Shown here piece by piece: positions 57,692-64,000 of a DNA stretch of 64,000 bases (its first letter is position 1; every line of letters begins with the position of its first letter). Position numbers and translations under genes: made by a program. This DNA is from Gnetum montanum (Eukaryota > Streptophyta > Gnetopsida > Gnetales > Gnetaceae). The stretch is from positions 91,350 through 155,349 of the forward strand of contig MNCI01010139.1 in assembly GCA_015680685.1 (NCBI GenBank), read 5' to 3'. The notes under the pieces are model-generated. The model had not been told where the DNA came from. It saw nothing but the letters and a program-made list of their open reading frames with translations, and ran no database searches.

Positions 57692-58712
57692 TTGTTTGCT
57701 CGCCTTATACGACACTGTAACATCCGATTTAGATGCAAACGACAGCATTCATTTTCACAATCAATCAATGAACATTATAAACAACGTACCCACTTTCGTG
57801 AATGTACCTTTAAAATCATTAATACTATAGCGCAGCCTGCCAAAGTGAGAAACAGCGAGTATTTTGATTACTACTTCAGGGTGACCAACAGTGAGCACAT
57901 GACTGAGGTCAAGCGCAAGTTCCAGCGCATATGTGAGAGAGCGCAGATCAACCGAGGCACGTGCTACTCACGGAGGAGATCCTGAAGCAGTATCCCAGCA
58001 TTACCTCCCATAATGATCCCTCGGACAACGATAGATAGTAGATAATGCTGAGGGAGATACCATGCCTCGGCAAGGAAGACGCCGACAAGGCTGCGGCGGA
58101 GTGGGGGCAGCCTCTGAGAGGCATAACTCACTTGGTCTTCAACTACACATCCGCCATCCATATGCCCGGATGGGACTTTGAGCTCGCAAAAACCATGGGC
58201 CACGCTGGTGGCATTGCCCTCCGAATGGCCATGACACTGGCCGAGAGCCGCCGCGGTAACCGCGTGCTGGTCGTCTGCTCCAAGATCATTGTTGGAGCTG
58301 ACCCTGATGTCACAGCAGGTGATATCCCATGCTTTGAGTTGCTCTCTGCTCAGCAGACGCTGCTGCCGGACTCCCGCGAAGGCATCGAGGGCGACGTTAC
58401 AGAAGCTGGGCTGATGGTGCATCTGTTGAAAAATATGGCGTATGTCATCTCCGAAAACTTGGAAGAAAAGCCCAAGAGGGCTGTTAAGCCACTGGGCATA
58501 CCGATTCCGATTGGAACAGTGTGTTCTGGATCTCTCACCCCGGCGGAGCAGCCATCCTGGATTCCGTGGAGGCCAAGCTAGCGCTGCAGTTGAGCAAGCT
58601 GTGGGCGATCTGGCATGTTCTGGCGGAGAACGGCAACATGTCCAGTGCATCGGTTCTGTTCATTCTGTAGGAGATTCGCAGGTGGTCCGCTGCCAACGTT
58701 TGCTTGATGTAA
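57692..58712 (+). pseudogene. Chalcone-synthase-like type III polyketide synthase pseudogene
   Basis: Type III polyketide synthases condense malonyl-CoA units onto CoA starters (flavonoid and related pathways). Seen: YFDYYFRVTNSEHMTEVKRK and FQRICERAQI (about 57858-57950), a frame change, LTEEILKQYPSI, two TAG stops in place of likely Gln codons (about 58036-58041), LREIPCLGKEDADKAAAEWG, GITHLVFNYTSAIHMPG, then a deletion that removes the segment with the catalytic Cys (between AKTMG and HAGG, about 58195-58206). A second deletion of about 30 residues precedes VGADPD. Then LLPDSREGIEG, LMVHLLKN, a frameshift near 58505, and [20 protein letters not shown] and [12 protein letters not shown], which keep the catalytic His and Asn. 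The last codons end at TAA (58710-58712). The exact subfamily is uncertain. GC content is clearly higher than around it. Confidence 0.9.
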
Positions 58713-60599
58713 TTCTTAGCTTTGTTAACCTCACTTCCCAGCCTTCCCATACATATCGAGCCTTCCTCTTTATCTTCCTAAAGACCTAAACTGAGAAATA
58801 ACTTGCTTAATGTTCTGTACTGTTAAATAATAAGTTAGATTTATTGTTATTATGCAATGGGTTTTCCTCTTCGTAATTGCATCGTGGTTGCTTTTCTTTC
58901 ATCTACAAACGGTAAACATCATATCACGTTATGAATTAAGCGTTTAAGGAAACATTACTTTCTCAGGATAATCCTGTGGGTATATAAATAATTAAAGGAA
59001 TCGATGCAGGAAATTCCCTTGGCTCACACCTCTGAATGGAGGTCATCATGAAGTAAAGCTCAGTTACATGGATACTATAAAAGAACATAAAGGAGTGTCA
59101 AATTCACATTCTTAAAGTATTTATGATTCTAATGCATTACGCAATTTAGATAAAAAAATATTGTTAACGTTGATAACATGAAATACAAGCAAGTAATTTG
59201 ACAGCGGCGAAACATGAATGGTGAGGCAACGCGTAGAGAATAACGCCACGGATTTGCAATATGCATCTGGGTCGTGGCAGAGTGGCCGGCTAAACATGGT
59301 TCTATGATAGCAGCGGTCAGGAGGAAGTCATCAAGAAACACAAAGCATTACTTATAAGATAAATGAAAATTATTGTGGAGAGAGGGTTCAATGAAATAAG
59401 ACTTGCTTGAATTGTAATGACTTATGCTTGTTACAATTCACATTATTTGTTGGGCTTAAGAAAAGGAGAAGACCAAAGATGAAAGTAAATAGTAATTTCA
59501 TTGGTGTTTATGTAAAGTTATATGCACGGACAACAATGGATATTTCATCCCATCCCATCTTGTTAATGCACAGAGGTTGGTTTTATTTCATCAAAAAGGG
59601 AATATAAAGTGTTTGTTAAAACCAATATGTGATATAGATGACATTGAGGTCCATCATTAATTACTAATTATATTTATTTTTTTACATAATTTTGGGTAAC
59701 CTTGTAGTGGGACTCTCTTGTACAATAGTTCACATCTACCCTAAGACTCCACTATTACTACACTAAAAGAAAAAGTAGGCATCAAACCGATTTCCTCCTT
59801 GTTGAAAGATAAGTGTTATGATAGTTGTATTACAAGGTTAGGTCCACCAACCATTTTCATTGAAAATGGAAATGACTTTTATGGAAATCCTAAAGTCATG
59901 ACTAAGTAATAACATTGCAATTTGTAAACATTTTGGAAAGGAAAGTCCAATTAATAGAAAAGATAAGTTTGTGTGCATTATTAATGAATGCAAACTTGCA
60001 AAGAGATAACAATCATTTTATGAATTTAAAGCATTCAACACAAACATTCTATTAGAAAATGAAATTACTATATCAAAAATTGATTAAAATATAGAATATA
60101 TAGAACTAAAGAAAAGCAAAATATATAAGATTTGTGGAAAAACCTTTGAATATCAAGGAAAACATCATAATCAAGAAAAGGAATTTCATTCTATATCATC
60201 CAATGAGTACAATGTTTCTCTCTCACTATCTGCAATTGATTCATCACAAGCTTGCAATATGCTTGTATTGAAGACTTAGCATGTCTTAATTATTTGGTGT
60301 ATGAAATTATTTATGTCCACATTACAAGCAGGAGATAGTATATGTTATATGTTGACTTAAACAACAACTCAAATTTACATTTGATTATCATTGCCAAAAT
60401 AGAAAAAGGAAATGTTTTGAAGCAAAAAAGAGAAGCATCATAGAGAGAAGGAAAAAGTACTAGATAACTTGTTATCAAGTCAACAATCTTTACACTGAAC
60501 TCACTTTGCCTTATTCAAAGATTTTTATCATCTTTTCTATAAGCATAAGAAGTCCAAGCACTACTTGAACTTCTTCAATACTATCGGCCTTGATGACAT
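58713..60599. other. Spacer without recognisable gene
   Basis: AT-rich; short open frames only, none with recognisable motifs. Confidence 0.5.
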
Positions 60600-61170
60600 A
60601 TCTCCATAATTTTGACTTGCACAATTTTTCTCAAGTAACAATCTATCTTCTTCAATAATCTAGCTTATCCAATGATATTTGGAGCAAATAAAATCTTTTC
60701 TATTGTGATGAATTAGATTCTTGGCTAAATATATGACATTGTAATTACCAAAAGATATTTTTATTTTTTCATTTTTAATGCCCAACTCATCCAATATGTC
60801 CTATAGCCAAAAAACTTCATTGTAAGCCTCTATGATAGCTACGCACTCTATTTGAATGGTAGACAATGCTACAACAAATTGTAATTTTGGCATCTAATTA
60901 ATTAAATGCAAGAGTAAAAATATAACTAATTATAGATATGATCTTTTCCAAAACACCTACAGAATGAGAGTTAACAAAAACCACAGCCTTACTATCATCT
61001 TTCTTATATGTGATACAATATTCTTTAGGGCCCTTTAAACATTAAATCATCTTTATCACAATTAGTTATAGATCGACACATTGTTCTAATTGAAAATGAA
61101 ATATCCAATCTTGAACATACCATGACATATATTAAACTTTCTACTGTATTTTGCATAAGGCATAAGATAC
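60600..61170 (-). pseudogene. Ty1/Copia reverse transcriptase end and RNase H fragment
   Basis: On the minus strand: VESLIYVMVCSRLDISFSIR (usual SLMYAMVCTRPDIAFAV) at about 61080-61140, a decayed middle, then LQFVVALSTIQIECVAIIEA (usual LQ-VALSTTEAEY-A), YNEVFWL*DILDELG, YLAKNLIHHNRKDFICSKYHW at about 60660-60880. This is the distal RT and RNase H of a Copia element. Stops are frequent. No LTRs recognised nearby. Confidence 0.8.
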
Positions 61171-61399
61171 ATACAATAAACTAGAACATAAATATGAGGA
61201 AAACTTGAAATGAGTAGCAAAGGGATACTTACAAGTTTAACATCATCATATTAAATCTAAAACTAAAATGCTTTTTATTACATTTGGAGACACTTAGGAT
61301 CTATTAGACAGAATAAATATACATATTATGTGTAGTAAACGTTTCTTCAATAAAGTTACCAAGTTTTGTTGGTACTATACCAAAAACTTCAATTAGACT

Positions 61400-62480
61400 A
61401 CTAGCTATAATTTGCCATTTATAGTGACTTTGCATAAAACATAACATTCTAGGAATATGTAATGTACATCTTCAATTTCTCTTTGATTGCATAAATGATA
61501 GGTTGTCTTGCATTGAAATGTGGACCTATCTTCTTGTTTCAAGTCTAAAATAATGGGAGCTTAATCTTGCTTGACTAATTTGACAACATAAGTGATAGAA
61601 TATAGAAGTAGATAAATAAGCTTTTTTTTTTGTTGATGCCTCCTCTAATGCTAACTAGGTAGATTTGTTTTCTATTAGGTTACTCCCTATGTGCATAAGT
61701 GCCTTGTTTTTGATACTCTTATGAAGCTATCTTATATTGTAATGTAGAATATCCATCTCAATGTTCCATTTTTTAAGTTAAATCATTTCCTAGTAGAACA
61801 ACTCTTTCTGCTATATAGCAACTAAGACTTCATAAATTTAGTTCTTGTGCTACAAGATAAACTATGAATATATGCTACAAATTAACAAAGAGCTTCTATC
61901 CTTAAAGACATCATATTTTCTTTAACAAGTAGCAAATGATATTGTACCTACCTTTTAACACGAAATTCTTCTAGCAAAAAATAGTTCTATACTTCTTCTA
62001 TTTCCTCATATTGTCTAAGATCCAACACTCCACACCCATACAAAAGAGTTGAATGTACAAATAGAAGAAAATAATTGTTTTTTGATTTCCTAGTCTAAGA
62101 TAGTTTCCTTTTGATATTTTCTTTTTAAATCAAATAAGGCTTGCGATCCACTATTTAATGCACATCTCTAAACTATAATTGTGAGAAAGAACTAGAGTAA
62201 GGTATCTATAAATTGGTGTCATATTTAATGGGTCTTTTCTAGTAGTGAAAGAGTAAACCTTATTCCTAGTACCACACATCAAAATTCTAGTTTTTTACAC
62301 TTTGACTTTTATTTCTGAACATTGGCAAAAATCATCCAAGAAAGTAAGGATTTGTTGCAAGCCTTCCTTAGTGTTGGAGATAAGAGCTATATCATTAGCA
62401 TATACCAAAAGGTTAACAAAGTGATCATTAATTTTAATATAGTATCTATTAAGATTATATCAAATCACATGATGATTTAT
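61400..62480 (-). pseudogene. LINE reverse transcriptase fragment (same type as 41440-42460)
   Basis: On the minus strand: HFVNLLVYANDIALISNTKE (the catalytic YADD is YAND, one Asp lost to Asn), LQQILTFLDDFCQCSEIKVK at about 62300-62440, CGTRNKVYSF, LLYGCGVLDLRQYEEIEEV at about 62000-62050, and near 61440-61530 TFQCKTTYHLCNQREIEDVH then YIFLEC, the zinc-ribbon end. The order is the same as in the plus-strand copy. 5'-truncated and full of stops. Confidence 0.75.
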
Positions 62481-63799
62481 TGAATATATTTTTCTTGTGA
62501 AAACCATAGGTTACCATTTCTTTTGTCTTCATGCATCTCTATGCCCAAGATTTTATTTGTTACTCCAAGATCTTAGTATAAAATTTTGGTAAAATTCTAA
62601 GATATAAGAAAAAAATTCAATAAAAATACATAACTATAATTTCTAATGTGTTTCTTGTAAAATAGCCAATACAATACTTAATAAATATTCTTCTTAAATA
62701 TTTATTTCTAGTGTAGTGATAAGCTTGTTGACATAAGATTGACTTTAAAATTTTTTCTGCTAGATTTAATTTTAATTTATCTATTTTCCTTAAAATGAAC
62801 TTCAAGATCAATATAAAGAAGGTCATTTTACAAATCATCTAGTTAATGGATTCTTTGTTTTTCTTTACACAAGCTTCAAATCTTTTAATGATGAACCGAA
62901 ATTCTTATACCAACCTCAAAAAGGAATGATAGCTTCCATTTTACACTTTTGTTAATAGTGCGAAAGCCTTTTGTAGGCAAGCAATTAAAGAAAAATTGAA
63001 CATAAGGGATGAAAAAGTGAAGCACAAAGAATGAAAAAATAGACAGCACAGAAATGAAAACAAAAAAAGAAAAAAGAAAAAAAAGAAAGTGAAACATGAG
63101 GAATATAGAATATCTCTTGGAAAAACTAAAATGTAGAAACTTTGATTTCGTAAACTAGAAAATGTAAAATGCTAAACTTACTAAAGTGAAATCAATAACT
63201 TGATAAACTAGAAAATGTAGCGCCCAAACTTAATAAACTAGAAAATACAAAAATACTATTTTGTAAATAGGAAAATATGAAAATATTAACTTACCTAAAT
63301 AAGAAAATTGGAAAATGGAACTTTGCAAAGATTTGTTAAAATCATAAAAGCTTCATGTATCCAAATAATATTTGGTTCCCTAAATCATCTCAATTTTCAT
63401 CCCCTTAATTTCCACTGTTATATATCATGAAGGATGACTATAAACTATTGAATAATAAGCATGCTATAAAGAATAAGTGTTCAATACCATTGATTTTAAA
63501 AGTCTTTGATTAATTTGCTAAGGCTTCTTGTTTTATCGATTGGATTTATAACAAGGTTATCACTATGTTTGTCAGGAAAAAATGACTTGTAACACTGGAT
63601 ATGAATCCTCTTTGAACTTTGCAATGCTTCAATCACTTTTTTGTGCTCTAATGAATAAATTTATCAACTCTCAAACATTAAATCTATTCTTGTATTTTGA
63701 ACTTGATCATTAATGAGGCGTGATCTTCTTAAATGTTATCTTGACACAGATCTCAAGAATTATAAGACTTAGGTGGTGCAAGCACATCATCATAGTAAC
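62481..63799. other. Spacer with short AAACTAGAAAATGTA-type repeats
   Basis: No gene recognised. Around 63150-63290 the words AAACTAGAAAATG and AAATAGGAAAATATG recur several times. 63050-63090 is a purine-rich AAAGAAAAAAG run. Confidence 0.5.
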
Positions 63800-64000
63800 T
63801 GATGAGTGGCGAGGTACCCCTACACTCAACCATACAAAACGAGCGTACACGCGCGATCCGGTCGAACTCCGTAGACTAAATGCCTTAACGCCACAAGAAA
63901 CACTTGGGGTTAATCATTCGTTGTCTTCCCAGGCTTGCTTGTATGTGTGACGGTGTATGGTTAAGCAAGTCTGAGGTATATGATTTTTTTGGTATTTTTG
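63800..64000 (-). repeat. LTR start of a further element-2-type copy, cut by the window end
   Basis: TGATGAGTGGCGAGGTACCC at 63800, then the same sequence order as 7273-7460 (for example ACACTTGGGGTTAATCATTC and GTGTATGGTTAAGCAAG). By analogy with elements 1 and 2 this is the 3' LTR of a minus-strand element or a solo LTR. Bases 63795-63799 (GTAAC) would be the left target duplication. Confidence 0.8.

Noticed and set aside
58964-58990. Gene-promoter-like sequence after the CHS pseudogene
   Set aside because: A short TATA-like run near TATATAAATAATT without any downstream reading frame.

Overview
This looks like a gene-poor, repeat-dominated stretch of a large plant nuclear genome. The evidence is Ty3/Gypsy LTR retrotransposons of the Athila/Tat type with tRNA-Asp primer sites, Ty1/Copia and LINE remnants, tRNA-derived SINEs, and broken plant genes (GDSL esterase/lipase, chalcone-synthase-like polyketide synthase, subtilisin-like protease, PIF1-type helicase). 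The great age of the elements and the long spacers would suit a gymnosperm, but nothing here proves that. I see no intact protein-coding host gene. Almost every open frame is short and accidental or is a piece of a decayed element.

Layout. 41-6293: element 1, a minus-strand LTR element with a perfect 5-bp target duplication (ATTAT); it carries gag and a small extra 3' ORF but no pol. 7273-14257: element 2, also minus strand, duplication ATCAT, gag plus protease only. 15496-28640: element 3, plus strand, 13.1 kb, with gag, protease, reverse transcriptase, RNase H and integrase, then about 2 kb of non-coding module and a decayed coiled-coil-rich third ORF before the 3' LTR. 28951-30332: probable solo LTR with hairpin-forming tandem repeats. 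30333-45364: old spacer with five SINE copies, a PIF1-like helicase fragment whose 3' end is amplified four times in tandem (about 411-bp units), a subtilase fragment and a LINE fragment. 45365-52858: element 4, plus strand, a tandem LTR-internal-LTR-partial-internal structure, gag only. 53718-58712: a GC-richer island with a GDSL esterase pseudogene (minus) and a chalcone-synthase-like pseudogene (plus). 60600-62480: Copia and LINE remnants (minus). 63800-64000: the start of another LTR of element 2's type, cut by the window end.

How the parts relate. Elements 1-4 share the last bases of U5, the tRNA-Asp-type primer site, a gag with the same C-x2-C-x3-H-x3/4-C knuckle, a conserved non-coding block near the 3' end and the same polypurine tract (TCATGGGGGTA type). 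Only element 3 has pol remnants; elements 1, 2 and 4 look like non-autonomous relatives that kept packaging signals and gag. All are dead: element 3 has lost catalytic residues in protease and integrase, and most of its in-frame stops are TAG.

Quality warning. Seven single N bases occur. At six of them the neighbouring sequence is discontinuous (a duplicated or exactly inverted patch between two Ns, or a deletion against a homologue), so they probably mark gap joins rather than single unread bases.
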